A stretch of 44,090 nucleotides of DNA from Bacteroidales bacterium (GTDB lineage: Bacteria > Bacteroidota > Bacteroidia > Bacteroidales > UBA932): NCBI GenBank assembly GCA_017962235.1, contig JAGCVS010000001.1, positions 1 to 44,090 of the forward strand, given 5' to 3'. Within the stretch, counting starts at the first letter, position 1, and every line of letters starts with the position of its first letter. A program made the position numbers and the translations under genes. The notes under the pieces are model-generated. The model was not told the origin of the DNA. It worked only from the letters and a program-made list of their open reading frames with translations, and did no database searches. Shown one piece after another: positions 33,852-43,200 of this stretch.

Positions 33852-34901
33852 ATGAACCCTCTATTATTCCGTCTTTTCCGGGACAACGAAGTCAAAGTCC
33901 ACGAACTCAACTACCTGTTCTGGGAATGTACCACCCGGTGCAATCTGCACTGCCGTCATTGCGGCAGCGACTGTTCTCAGTTGAGCCGGGAGAAAGATAT
34001 GCCATTGCAGGATTTCATCTCTGTGCTGGATACCATTCCGCAAAAGAACCGTCCAAAAGACTTTACTGTGGTGCTTACCGGCGGCGAGCCCCTGCTGAGA
34101 CCCGACATAGTTGAGATTGGCCGTGAAATCCGGCGGCGAGGCTTTGCATGGGGCGTGGTTTCCAACGACTGGAATTACACGGATCAGATGCAGCAAAAGC
34201 TTCTGGGTGCCGGAATGGGCGCGCTCACCATCAGTCTGGACGGAATGGAAGATACCCACGACTGGATGCGGGGCGTGACAGGCAGCTACCAACGCACAGT
34301 GAAAGCCATAGAACTCTTTAGAAAGGAACCCCGCCTTAACGCCGACGTGGTGACATGTGTGAACAAACGCAACCTGAGTCAGCTTGAACAGATATACGGC
34401 TTGCTGTCGGGTATCGGCCTGAAACAGTGGCGTCTTTTTACCGTCATCCCCATTGGCCGTGCAACCTCCGACCCTGACATGCAGCTCTCAGACAGTGAGT
34501 TCGTAACGTTGATGGAATTCATAAAGACGAAGCGGGCGGCGGACGGTGTCATGAACGTCACTTTCAGTTGCGAAGGATATCTGGGACGATATGAAGAGGC
34601 GGTGCGCCCGGCCCGTTATTTCTGCCGCGCCGGCGTCAATATCGCATCTGTGCTGATAGACGGGCGGATATGCGCCTGTCCCAACATAGACCGCGACCGT
34701 TTCAGCCAGGGAAGCATTTATACCGAAAATTTCTACGAAGTGTGGGAGAACCGGTTCCGGGACTTCCGCAACCGCAGCTGGGCCCGCACAGGACGGTGCG
34801 AAAAGTGCAGTCAGTGGCGCAACTGCCTTGGCGGCGGCATGCACAATTGGCACGGCAACGGCGACCAGGTGCTGCAGTGCCACTACGCAAAAACGATGTG
34901 A
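33852..34901 (+). CDS. Radical SAM/SPASM protein of the rSAM/lipoprotein system
   Basis: S-adenosylmethionine radical enzyme, cytoplasmic, expected to modify a peptide substrate. The 349-residue product has the 4Fe-4S motif CTTRCNLHC (CxxxCxxC, about residues 27-34) followed by RHCGSDC, the GGEPLLRPD glycine motif, SLDGMEDTHDWMRG, and a Cys-rich C-terminal SPASM domain with CRAG, CACPN, CEKCSQWRNCLGGG and a last Cys in LQCHYAKTM for auxiliary clusters. It is paired divergently with the small CYGTPQ lipoprotein, matching the TIGR04133/TIGR04134 pair as I recall it. Reaction and product are not known for this family. The TAAATTTG box is almost at the start codon. Confidence 0.88.
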   Translation: MNPLLFRLFRDNEVKVHELNYLFWECTTRCNLHCRHCGSDCSQLSREKDMPLQDFISVLDTIPQKNRPKDFTVVLTGGEPLLRPDIVEIGREIRRRGFAWGVVSNDWNYTDQMQQKLLGAGMGALTISLDGMEDTHDWMRGVTGSYQRTVKAIELFRKEPRLNADVVTCVNKRNLSQLEQIYGLLSGIGLKQWRLFTVIPIGRATSDPDMQLSDSEFVTLMEFIKTKRAADGVMNVTFSCEGYLGRYEEAVRPARYFCRAGVNIASVLIDGRICACPNIDRDRFSQGSIYTENFYEVWENRFRDFRNRSWARTGRCEKCSQWRNCLGGGMHNWHGNGDQVLQCHYAKTM

Positions 34902-34928
34902 TTGTTGCAGGGGTAATCTTTCCGCACG

Positions 34929-34959
34929 AAAAAAAGTCCAGCAAAACTGCTGGACTTTT
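34929..34959. terminator. Bidirectional terminator between rSAM gene and tRNA-Gly
   Basis: AAAAGTCCAGCA/TGCTGGACTTTT is a perfect 12-bp stem with a 4-nt loop and T-runs on both strands (seven T on the minus strand). It ends the minus-strand tRNA-Gly and probably the plus-strand rSAM gene. A near copy is at 31910-31938. Confidence 0.8.
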
Positions 34960-34963
34960 AGAG

Positions 34964-35033
<70 letters not shown>

Positions 35034-35036
<3 letters not shown>

Positions 35037-35058
35037 GATTTTTCTTTGAAAAATCGCG
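35034..35058 (-). promoter_or_regulatory. Hairpin overlapping the tRNA-Gly 5' end
   Basis: CGCGATTTTTC, loop TTT, GAAAAATCGCG: a perfect 11-bp stem. Its inner arm contains the first three nucleotides of tRNA-Gly, so the 5' leader can pair with the beginning of the mature tRNA. Confidence 0.5.
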
Positions 35059-35161
35059 CTGATTTTGGCGGCGCCTCGGAAATAAAAGCGAACTTTAATT
35101 TCGCTCGGCTTGCACAAAATCTCCGCAACCCTCAAAGAACTATTCCCGTCAAACGGGACTG

Positions 35162-35192
35162 CAAATGTAGTAATAAAAATCTGCTGCGCAAA
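35162..35192 (-). promoter_or_regulatory. Promoter for tRNA-Gly in the pheS-tRNA gap
   Basis: Minus strand TTTG (35192-35189), 19 nt, TACATTTG (35169-35162). The predicted start near 35156 gives a leader of about 120 nt that opens with the small hairpin TCCCGT/ACGGGA (35144-35158). The gap between tRNA-Gly and pheS holds nothing else I can support. Confidence 0.55.
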
Positions 35193-35197
35193 TTTTT

Positions 35198-36226
35198 TTA
35201 CACGACGGTGGCAAATTCTTGCAGGAAACGGACGTCGTTCTCGAAGTATTCGCGAAGGTCCTTGACCTGCCACTTGAGCATTGCGATGCGCTCTACGCCC
35301 ATTCCGAAGGCGAACCCGCTGTATACTTTGCTGTCTATGCCGTTGGCCTCAAGCACGTTGGGATCCACCATGCCGCAGCCCATGATTTCCAGCCAGCCGG
35401 TACCCTTGCAGATATTGCAACCCTTGCCCTTGCAGATGTTGCAGCTCACGTCTACCTCTGCGCTGGGCTCGGTGAAGGGGAAGTAAGACGGCCTGAGTCG
35501 AATCTGGGTGTCGGGGCCGAACATCTCCTGTGCAAACAGCAGCACTGCCTGCTTGAGGTCTGCAAACGATACGTTCTTGTCTATATACAGACCTTCAACC
35601 TGATGGAAGATGCAGTGTGCGCGGGCGCTGATGGCCTCGTTGCGGAATACGCGTCCGGGGCATACCACGCGGATGGGCAGCTGCCCTTTCTCCATGGTGC
35701 GCACCTGGATGGAAGAGGTGTGGGTGCGCAACAGGATGTTGTTGTCGGTCTGGTTGTTGATGAAGAATGTATCCTGCATGTCGCGGGCGGGGTGCTCAGG
35801 CGGGAAGTTAAGCGCGCCGAACACGTGCCAGTCGTCTTCAATCTCCGGACCCTCTGCAACGGAATAACCGAACTTCTTGTATATGGAGAGAATCTCTTCG
35901 CGGGTGATGGATATCGGGTGGCGGCTGCCAAGCGGCATGGCGTCACCGGGCATTGTGAGGTCTTCTCCGGAGGCTGCGGAATCGCCTGCAGAAAGGCTCT
36001 CGCGCAGCGCGTTGAGCTGCTGCAGCGCCTCGTTCTTGAGTACGTTGAGCCGCTGTCCGAACAGCCTTTTCTGCTCTGCCGGCACGGTGCGGAATTCCTC
36101 AAAAAGTTTGGTTATCTCACCCTTCTTGCCAAGCAGCCGGACCCTGAGGTCCTCAATCTCCTGCTCTGTCTTTGCAGAAAGCGCCTTGACCCTGGCAGAG
36201 AGTTCATCTATAATGGATTCGTTCAT
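35198..36226 (-). CDS. pheS: Phenylalanine-tRNA ligase alpha subunit
   Basis: Catalytic subunit of the alpha2/beta2 enzyme that charges tRNA-Phe. I chose the ATG at 36226 (MNESIIDELSARV), since the in-frame start at 36250 lies inside the -7 box. The 342-residue product has the N-terminal coiled coil (about 1-85, with LLGKKGEITKLFEEFR), class II motif 2 (VVCPGRVFRNEAISARAH with FHQVEGLYID) and motif 3 (GFAFGMGVERIAMLKW near the end), plus the Cys pairs CNICKGKGCNIC typical of bacterial PheS. Normal length. pheT is not adjacent. A promoter lies between it and the manC-like gene upstream. Confidence 0.97.
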   Translation of the reverse strand: MNESIIDELSARVKALSAKTEQEIEDLRVRLLGKKGEITKLFEEFRTVPAEQKRLFGQRLNVLKNEALQQLNALRESLSAGDSAASGEDLTMPGDAMPLGSRHPISITREEILSIYKKFGYSVAEGPEIEDDWHVFGALNFPPEHPARDMQDTFFINNQTDNNILLRTHTSSIQVRTMEKGQLPIRVVCPGRVFRNEAISARAHCIFHQVEGLYIDKNVSFADLKQAVLLFAQEMFGPDTQIRLRPSYFPFTEPSAEVDVSCNICKGKGCNICKGTGWLEIMGCGMVDPNVLEANGIDSKVYSGFAFGMGVERIAMLKWQVKDLREYFENDVRFLQEFATVV

Positions 36227-36247
36227 CTTTGTGTTATAAATAGGGTG

Positions 36248-36255
36248 CAAAGATA
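36248..36255 (-). promoter_or_regulatory. -7 box of pheS
   Basis: TATCTTTG on the minus strand, about 20 nt before the pheS ATG and just after the stop of the upstream gene. No clear -33 element at standard distance, so this promoter is tentative. Confidence 0.4.
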
Positions 36256-36262
36256 ATCTTTT

Positions 36263-37360
36263 TTAGAGATATTCGCCTTTGTCCTGTGCGGTGAGGTCTA
36301 CCAGTATCTCTTTTACATCATCGTCGCGGCGGGGACATACCATGAGGGCGTTGTCGCTATCCACCACCATATAATCTGTAAGGCCCTTTACCACAACCAG
36401 TTTGTTGGGGTCGAGGGAGACCACCACGGTCCCCTTGCACTTGCGCATGATGGTGTTGGCGTGCACGGCATTGCCAAGCTCGTCCTTGAACTCAACATAT
36501 TCGTACAGCGATTCCCAGGTGCCAAGGTCGCTCCAGCCGAAATCGGCGGGGAACACCCACGCCTTGCGGGTCTTCTCCATTACGCCGTAGTCCAGCGAGA
36601 TGGAGGGGGAGTTGTTGTAGCTGTGCTGGATGAACTCTTTCTCGCCAGCGGTGTTGTATACATTCTTGCCCTTGGGGTTGAAAAGCTCCGTCATCTCGGG
36701 CAGATACCGCTCCATCTCCTCTTTTATAGTCTTCAGGTTGAAGATGAAGATGCCTGCGTTCCAGAGAAACTCGCCGCTCTCGTAGAAGACCTTTGCCAGG
36801 TCGCTGATGGGTTTCTCCGTGAAAGTCTTGACCTGGAACCCCTCTTTGCGGACCCCTTCTGTGTGGACATCACGGTTGAACTGGATATAACCGAAGTTGG
36901 TGTTGCCAAAGGTGGGCTTGATACCTATTGTGAACAGCTGGTTGTGGGTGGAAGCATAATCCATCACCGCCGACATGGTATCCACAAAGTTGCATTCATC
37001 GGTGATAATGTGGTCGCTGGGGGTCACCATCACGGTGGCGTCCGGGTCCTTGCTGAAAAGCTTGTATGTGGCGTACGCGATGCATGGTGCAGTATTGCGC
37101 CGGTACGGCTCGTACAAGATGTTTTCCAGAGGGATGCCGGTGGCCTGGGCCTCTACCAGTTCGCGGTATTTGTCGCTGGTGACGATGAGGATATTCTCGC
37201 GCGGAACTATGTGTGCTGCGCGGTCTATAGTCATCTGTATCAGCGATTTGCCGGTGCCAAGAAGGTCTATGAACTGTTTGGGGCGCGAGTTCCGGCTCAG
37301 GGGCCAGAGGCGGCTCCCCACGCCGCCGGCCATGATTATACAGTACTTGTTGCTGCTCAT
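36263..37360 (-). CDS. manC: Mannose-1-phosphate guanylyltransferase
   Basis: Makes GDP-mannose from mannose 1-phosphate and GTP for surface glycans and fucose synthesis; cytoplasmic. The 365-residue product has the nucleotidyltransferase signature IIMAGGVGSRLWPLSRNSRPKQF with the preceding residues (about 9-30), VTPSDHI (about 113-119), FTEKP, and WNAGIFIF, all typical of this family. It lacks the C-terminal phosphomannose isomerase domain of bifunctional enzymes, which fits the length. It has its own promoter and stands alone between pheS and the repeat-protein locus. Confidence 0.95.
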   Translation of the reverse strand: MSSNKYCIIMAGGVGSRLWPLSRNSRPKQFIDLLGTGKSLIQMTIDRAAHIVPRENILIVTSDKYRELVEAQATGIPLENILYEPYRRNTAPCIAYATYKLFSKDPDATVMVTPSDHIITDECNFVDTMSAVMDYASTHNQLFTIGIKPTFGNTNFGYIQFNRDVHTEGVRKEGFQVKTFTEKPISDLAKVFYESGEFLWNAGIFIFNLKTIKEEMERYLPEMTELFNPKGKNVYNTAGEKEFIQHSYNNSPSISLDYGVMEKTRKAWVFPADFGWSDLGTWESLYEYVEFKDELGNAVHANTIMRKCKGTVVVSLDPNKLVVVKGLTDYMVVDSDNALMVCPRRDDDVKEILVDLTAQDKGEYL

Positions 37361-37385
37361 TATAGATTCAAAAGATGTCCGATAT

Positions 37386-37419
37386 CAAAGATAATAAATA
37401 ATGCTGACATGACTGCAAA
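37386..37419 (-). promoter_or_regulatory. Bacteroidetes-type promoter of manC
   Basis: Minus strand TTTG (37419-37416), 22 nt, TATCTTTG (37393-37386). The -33 element overlaps the T-run of the terminator of the upstream gene. Confidence 0.6.
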
Positions 37420-37452
37420 AAAGAAGCCGGGACCGATGGTCGGCCCCGGCTT
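37417..37452 (-). terminator. Terminator of the OB-repeat lipoprotein gene
   Basis: Minus strand AAGCCGGG, 13-nt loop, CCCGGCTT followed by CTTTTTTGC, starting 18 nt after the stop of the gene at 37471. Confidence 0.8.
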
Positions 37453-37470
37453 GATTCTTCAAAAGATTGT

Positions 37471-40191
37471 TTAGTTGGTAGCGTCTGCCTTCTTGTAGAG
37501 CTGAACAACGGTCTGGTTGTTGTTGCCGTAGCAAGCAAAGCGGGGGCTGTTCTTGTTCCACTGGAGGTTGCGGACAGCGGTCTCTGCATTGAGGATCACC
37601 ACATGGTCAGTATCATAGGTGATGTTCCAGTTTGCCTTTGCAGACTCTTCGTCTGCGTTGTTGAGAGCGTTGCCGGAATTCCAAGCGAAGAACTTGTCGC
37701 CGAACTTGATGGTGTAAGCACCTGCTGTAACGGTTGCGGGAGCAATCACTATCTGGCAAGCATCCACATCTGCACTGCCGGCAATGGTGCCATTGTCTAT
37801 GGTGACGGTGATGTAGCTGCCAATGGTGCCGCTGAAGCCGGAGAATGCGGCATTGATGCCGTCCTGGTCGCAAACCAGCAGGTAAGTGCCGCTCCAGTCA
37901 GAAGGAGCGGAAGTCACCTTGGTGTAGCTTGCACCGGAAGGAGTAACTACTACTGGCTCGCTCTCCAGTTTCTCAAGGAACCATGCATTCAGCACCTCGA
38001 TCTTGTCGCCGTAAGAGCCGCGGTAGCCGCGGATCTTGATCTTGTCACCTTCCTTGAGGCCGAGGCTTGCATAGCTCTTGTCGTTCTTAGCGCCATAGCC
38101 CAGCTCGGTAGCAGTAAGGCCGTATACGTAAACTGTACCGGTCTCGTCGGTGAGATCAAAGTTGCCGTAGGTGGTGTTGATGCTGCCGCCGATGGTTCCC
38201 ACCAGTTCGTAAACCTGAGAGTCGGACTCGGGAGCTGCGTTGAACTCTGCAACTGTTACAGCAAGGGGACCGCTGGACAGTTTCTCAATGAACCAAGCGT
38301 TCAGCACCTCGATCTTGTCACCGTAGGAGCCGCGATAACCGCGGATCTTGATCTTGTCGCCCTCTTTGAGGCCAAGGCTTGCAAAGCTCTTGTCGTTCTT
38401 TGCGCCGTAGCCCAGTTCGGTAGCGGTAAGACCGTATACGTAAACTGTGCCGGTCTCGTCGGTGAGGTCAAAGTTACCGTAGGTGGTGTTGATGGTGCCG
38501 CCGATGGTGCCTACCAGTTCGTAAACCTGAGAGTCAGATTCGGGAGCTGCGTTGAACTCTGCAACGGTAGCAACCACAGGGCCCACGTTCATCTTCTCGA
38601 GGAACCAAGCGTTCAGCACCTCGATCTTGTCACCGTAGGAGCCGCGGTAGCCGCGGATCTTGATCTTGTCACCTTCCTGCAGGCCAAGGCTTGCGAAGCT
38701 CTTGTCGTTCTTTGCGCCGTAGCCCAGCTCGGTAGCGGTCAGACCATATACGTAAACCGTACCGGTCTCGTCGGTGAGGTCAAAGTTACCGTAAGTGGTG
38801 TTGATGGTGCCGCCGATGGTGCCCACCAGCTCGTATATCTGAGTGTCAGACTCGGGAGCTGCGTTGAACTCTGCAACGGTAGCGTGGATAGGACCGCTGG
38901 CCAGTTTCTCGAGGAACCACGCGTAAACAACCTGCTCCTTGCCGTTGTAAGAGCCGCGGTAACCGCGGATCTTGATAACGTCGCCCTCGTTGAGGCCGAG
39001 GCTTGCGAAGCTCTTGTCGTTCTTGCCGCCGTAACCCAGTTCTGTAGCTGTCAGACCGTATACATATACAGTACCGGTAGCATCGGTGAGGTCAAAGTTA
39101 CCGTATGTGGTGTTGATTGTGCCGCCGATGGTACCTACGAGGTCGTACATAACCACGTCGGACTCGGGTGCAGCAAGGAACTCGGCCACAGTTACGGACT
39201 GAATGCTGCCTGCCTGCTTTACAGTGAAATCTACGGAAGAAGACTCACCCTTGTCGTTCTTGGTGGTGACGGTAATCACTCCTGTTCTGGGGATGCCGGT
39301 GTTCTCTTTTGCGCGGAAGTGCATGGTGAGTTTGTCGCCATCCTTGTCGCAGCCCAGGTATTCAATCCAGTCGGAATCGAATGCAACATTCAGGTCGCTG
39401 CCCTTGACTGTGGCAGTAATGTCGAATGCCTGACCCTCCTTGGGAACATCCACACCGGTCTCTGTAATCTCTACGAGGGATTTCTGGTGAGATACGTAAA
39501 CGGCGTTTACAATCTCCCAGGTGCCGCTGTAGAGCTTCATCTCGTTGGCCTTGATGGTGAGCTGGTCGCCCTGTGCAAGACCCTTGTCTTTCCAGCACTT
39601 CTGTGCTTCAAGAGCCTCGTTGAGCAGACCGTATACATAGATGGTTCCGGTCTCGTCTGTCAAGTCAAAGTTACCATAGTTGGTGTTAACCACGCGGGTA
39701 ATGGTACCTGTGATGATGTAGGGATCGGTGTTGGCGCCAAGGGCAAGGTAATCCTTAATGCTGATTACGGTACCATCGCCTGTGCCGGGGCCGGTCTGAT
39801 TGGGATCGGCAGCCTGGGTGATGGTGAACTCGGACAGAGGAGTGCTTTCAAGGTCGATGGTGGTGCAGCCCACATCGCCCACGGCGCTGTAGAAGCCCAC
39901 CTTGCCGGTGCGCTCACCGCCGTCGTTGGGAGCAACGGTGATCTTGACAGCCTGGTCGCGGGTGCCGCTGGCAGGGGTTACGGTGATCCAGGCGGGAGCA
40001 CTTACAACCCATGCGCCGTCGGCAGTGACGTTTGCGTCGTAGCTCTGACCTGCGGCGGGAACGGCGTTGGCGGCGTTGGGAGCAACGGTGACGGTGGTTG
40101 CCATCGGTGCTACGGGGTAGTCATAGGTACAAGCTGCAAGGCCTGCAAGGCAGATCACAGCTGTAAGGAGTATGTTGAATATCTTTTTCAT
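37471..40191 (-). CDS. Surface lipoprotein with BACON domains and tandem OB-like repeats
   Basis: 906 residues, lipobox C21. Domains in order: BACON-like (about 33-128), a divergent OB-like module (about 142-240), BACON-like (about 242-329), four near-identical OB-like repeats of 104 residues (334-437, 438-541, 542-645, 646-749), and a C-terminal beta-trefoil-like or FAW-type domain (about 755-902) with SAPSDWSGTYLLVCDQDG. Each repeat starts TVAEF, carries NTTYGNFDLTDETGTVYVYG and IKIRGYRGSYG. The same module occurs once in the nuclease-operon lipoprotein at 22561. No catalytic motif; likely a long binding stalk on the cell surface. It follows an Oar-like TonB-dependent receptor by 19 nt. Ligand unknown. 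Confidence 0.82.
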   Translation of the reverse strand: MKKIFNILLTAVICLAGLAACTYDYPVAPMATTVTVAPNAANAVPAAGQSYDANVTADGAWVVSAPAWITVTPASGTRDQAVKITVAPNDGGERTGKVGFYSAVGDVGCTTIDLESTPLSEFTITQAADPNQTGPGTGDGTVISIKDYLALGANTDPYIITGTITRVVNTNYGNFDLTDETGTIYVYGLLNEALEAQKCWKDKGLAQGDQLTIKANEMKLYSGTWEIVNAVYVSHQKSLVEITETGVDVPKEGQAFDITATVKGSDLNVAFDSDWIEYLGCDKDGDKLTMHFRAKENTGIPRTGVITVTTKNDKGESSSVDFTVKQAGSIQSVTVAEFLAAPESDVVMYDLVGTIGGTINTTYGNFDLTDATGTVYVYGLTATELGYGGKNDKSFASLGLNEGDVIKIRGYRGSYNGKEQVVYAWFLEKLASGPIHATVAEFNAAPESDTQIYELVGTIGGTINTTYGNFDLTDETGTVYVYGLTATELGYGAKNDKSFASLGLQEGDKIKIRGYRGSYGDKIEVLNAWFLEKMNVGPVVATVAEFNAAPESDSQVYELVGTIGGTINTTYGNFDLTDETGTVYVYGLTATELGYGAKNDKSFASLGLKEGDKIKIRGYRGSYGDKIEVLNAWFIEKLSSGPLAVTVAEFNAAPESDSQVYELVGTIGGSINTTYGNFDLTDETGTVYVYGLTATELGYGAKNDKSYASLGLKEGDKIKIRGYRGSYGDKIEVLNAWFLEKLESEPVVVTPSGASYTKVTSAPSDWSGTYLLVCDQDGINAAFSGFSGTIGSYITVTIDNGTIAGSADVDACQIVIAPATVTAGAYTIKFGDKFFAWNSGNALNNADEESAKANWNITYDTDHVVILNAETAVRNLQWNKNSPRFACYGNNNQTVVQLYKKADATN
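37945..39192 (-). repeat. Four tandem 312-bp repeats inside the OB-repeat gene
   Basis: Four in-frame units of exactly 312 bp (104 codons) that are nearly identical at DNA level, differing mostly at scattered third positions. The unit nearest the N-terminus (38881-39192) is the most diverged. Such repeats can change copy number by recombination without breaking the frame. Confidence 0.9.
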
Positions 40192-40210
40192 ATCGTTTGT
40201 CCTCCCTTAA

Positions 40211-43200
40211 TTAGAATGTGATTCTTGCACCAACCTGGCAGCGCCATCTTGAATAGAAGTCACTCAGGGAGATTGTGTAAGGACTGTACTGATAAGTAGG
40301 AGTAGCGTTGCCTGCTGCATCTACGGATACGGAGGTAACCTTGAGGATGCGGAGGTTGTTGGTGCTGCCGTAGTTGGAGCCCCATTCGCGGTTGATCATG
40401 TTGCCGATGTTCATCACGTCTGCGAACAGCTGGAGCTTGGTGCCCCTTGCGCGGTCAAAGATGAAGTCCTGGCCAAAGTGCAGGTCAAAGTGATGCTCGA
40501 AAGGAGCGATGCCTGCATAGCGCTCTGAGTACTGTCCGCGGTGGCTGCGCAGATAGAGGTCGTCGCGGATGTAGTTCTCAAACTTGGCTGCATCGCCGGC
40601 GGTGGCCCATTTCATCTGGGGAACTTCTTCTGCCGTAGGGATGTACATCAGGGAGTTGCCGGTGAAACCGTCACCGTTGAAGTCGGCAGACTCGTTGTAG
40701 GTGTAGCAGTAGCGCTGGCCGCTCTCACCGGTGTAGGTGAGGGAGATGTTGGATGCCAGACGGCCTGCCAGGTAAGGCTTGGAGTTGTAAGAAACAACGG
40801 CCATTACGCGGTGAGGCTTATCAAACAGGGAGTAGCTGAGCTCGTCGCTGTTGGAATCCACGGAGTAGTTGTATTTCCAGTTGGAATATGCAACTGAAGA
40901 GGTACCATCGTTCACGCTGTATGCGTGGCCGTAGGTGTAGGATGCCATCAGGTTGAGGCCGCACTCGAACGCTTTCTCCAGCTTGCCGCTCAGGGAGTAG
41001 GTGTAGCCCCTGTTGGTGTTGCTCAGGGCAACGATGGTGGAGTATGCACTGGACATCTGAGTGTAGTAAGGAGCCGCTGCGCTTGCGGGATTTGCCGCTG
41101 CTGCGTCTGCGTTCACTGCATATACCTTGTGGTTCTCGTTGGTGATAGCCAGGTTCTTGAAGTATACGTTGTTGAGCGTCTTGCTGAACAGGGCGTCCAG
41201 GGTGAGGTTCCAGCCGCCGTCCCACTTCTTGTCCAGACCGAGGTTAACACGGAACACCTGAGGATACTTGAAGTTGCGGTTCATGGTATTGATGGTTGCA
41301 CCGCTGTTGCTTGCCTGCAGGATACCGCTCTTGATAAAGGTGTTGTAAGGGTCGGAAGTAAGGATGTTGTCTACACCCTTCTCGTGAGCTGCTGCAATGA
41401 GGTTCGAGCCCTTGACCTGTACCGATTTAGCCTCCATACCGGTGTTGTTGTATGCATTGGAGAGCCATACGAACGGTACGCGGCCGGTGAACAGGCCGGC
41501 ACCTCCGCGGAGAACTGCGGAGTGTTCATCGTCCATGTACCAGCGGAAACCGATTCTGGGCGAGAGAAGTATGCTGGCCTTGGGAATCTCGCCTACGCGT
41601 GCGTTGTAAAGCTCGGGATAGGTGTTCTGGAAGGTGTCGGCATACATGTTGAATCCGGGATTCTCGGTGGGCTTGTTAAGCAGCAGCGGCATGTCGGCGC
41701 GGATACCGTAGGTGAGGGTGAAGTCGCGGTTGGGCTTCCACTCGTCCTGTGCATAGAGGCCGAACTGTGCAGCCCAGGTGGTTGCGCCCCAGGTGGGGTT
41801 GCCGCCGGTGAGCTCGGGATCTGCGTAGTTGTAGTAGTAAGTGTCCACGTTGTCCTCGAAGAAGTTGGCCACGCTGGTGTACTTATACTCGCCGAATGCA
41901 TACTGGCGGAATATGTTGTAGAAGCGGAACAACTCGTTGTGGGTACCCAGGGTAATGTTGTGCTTGCCGGCAAAGATTGAGAAGTTGTCGGTGAAGGTGT
42001 AAGCATCGGAGTGCATTGCATTCGCACCGGAAGAGTACTCGGTACCGAGGTTGATGGTGTAGGTGTCGCCGGTGATGTAGATGTTGGCGCCCTGATAAGG
42101 GATCTCGCGGTGGTCGCGTACCAGCACGGCGGTAGCGCGGGCCTCGTTGGACATCATCTCATTGATGCGGCTGTTGAGCTCGAGTACAAAGGTGTTGGTG
42201 TAGTCCACCATCTTGTAAGACGAGTTGTTGAAGTAGTAGGTATACCTGCCTGATCCGTACTGGTCTGCATAAGCGTGTGCAAACTGGTAGCGGAACATGA
42301 GTTTGTTATCTGTGTTGATGTTCCAGTCCAGACGGAGAAGGGCGTTGATGGAGAGGTCCTCTACCTGATGGGGAGTGTAGCTCTCTGAGAAGTTCTCGCC
42401 GGGAGCGTACTTGGACTGATAGCGGGCAAGGATTGCATCTGCCAGGGCGGTGTTGAAGGTGGTACCGTCAAATGCCTGGCCGGTGAGGTTGGTGGTCTGG
42501 CCGTTGACTACAACGGGGAAAGCGACCTCCTTGTAGATATCGGCACCGTCCACGCCCACGGGAGCGTTGTTGCTGAAGTAGCCGTTGTAAGTGCCTGCGC
42601 CGGGGTTGTATACATTGGGACGGCTCTTCTTGTAGTATTCGCCGCTGGCAAAGAAGAAGAGTTTATCCTTGATGATGGGACCGCCCAGGGTTGCGCCGGC
42701 ACGGAGGGTCAGCTGCTCTTCATATTTGGTACGCTCAGCGCCCTCTGCGATGGGGCCAGCGGTGGTACCGATGAAGTCCTGGTTGTTATAGTAAGCGTAT
42801 GCGGAACCGTGCAGCTTGTTGGTACCGGACTTGGTGATGGCGTTCATCGCACCGCCGGTAAAGCCGCTCTGGCGTACGTCAAACGGAGCCACAACCACCT
42901 GGATTTCCTCAATTGCATCCAGGGAGATAGGCTGGGCGCCGGTCTGGCCGCCGTTGGTGCCGGAAGCTGCAAGACCGAATGCATCGTTGGCGATGGCACC
43001 GTCTATCTGGAAGCTGTTATAACGGTTGTTACTGCCGGCAAACGAGATACCGCCGCTCTTGCTTACGGATGCCTGAGGGGTGAACTTCACGATATCGTAG
43101 ATACTGCGGTCCACGGTAGGCATCGTCTCTACTGTCTGACGGTTGAAGTGGTCACCGGCACCCGTCTTGGTGGCGTTGAAAGACTTGTCGCTCACAACGT

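Noticed and set aside
37945-39192. CRISPR array or minisatellite
   Set aside because: Units are 312 bp, coding and in frame, with no spacers.
37603-40221. 872-codon open frame on the plus strand opposite the OB-repeat gene
   Set aside because: It is the antisense of a repetitive, GC-rich gene with a clear lipoprotein signal on the other strand; its repeats only mirror the real ones.
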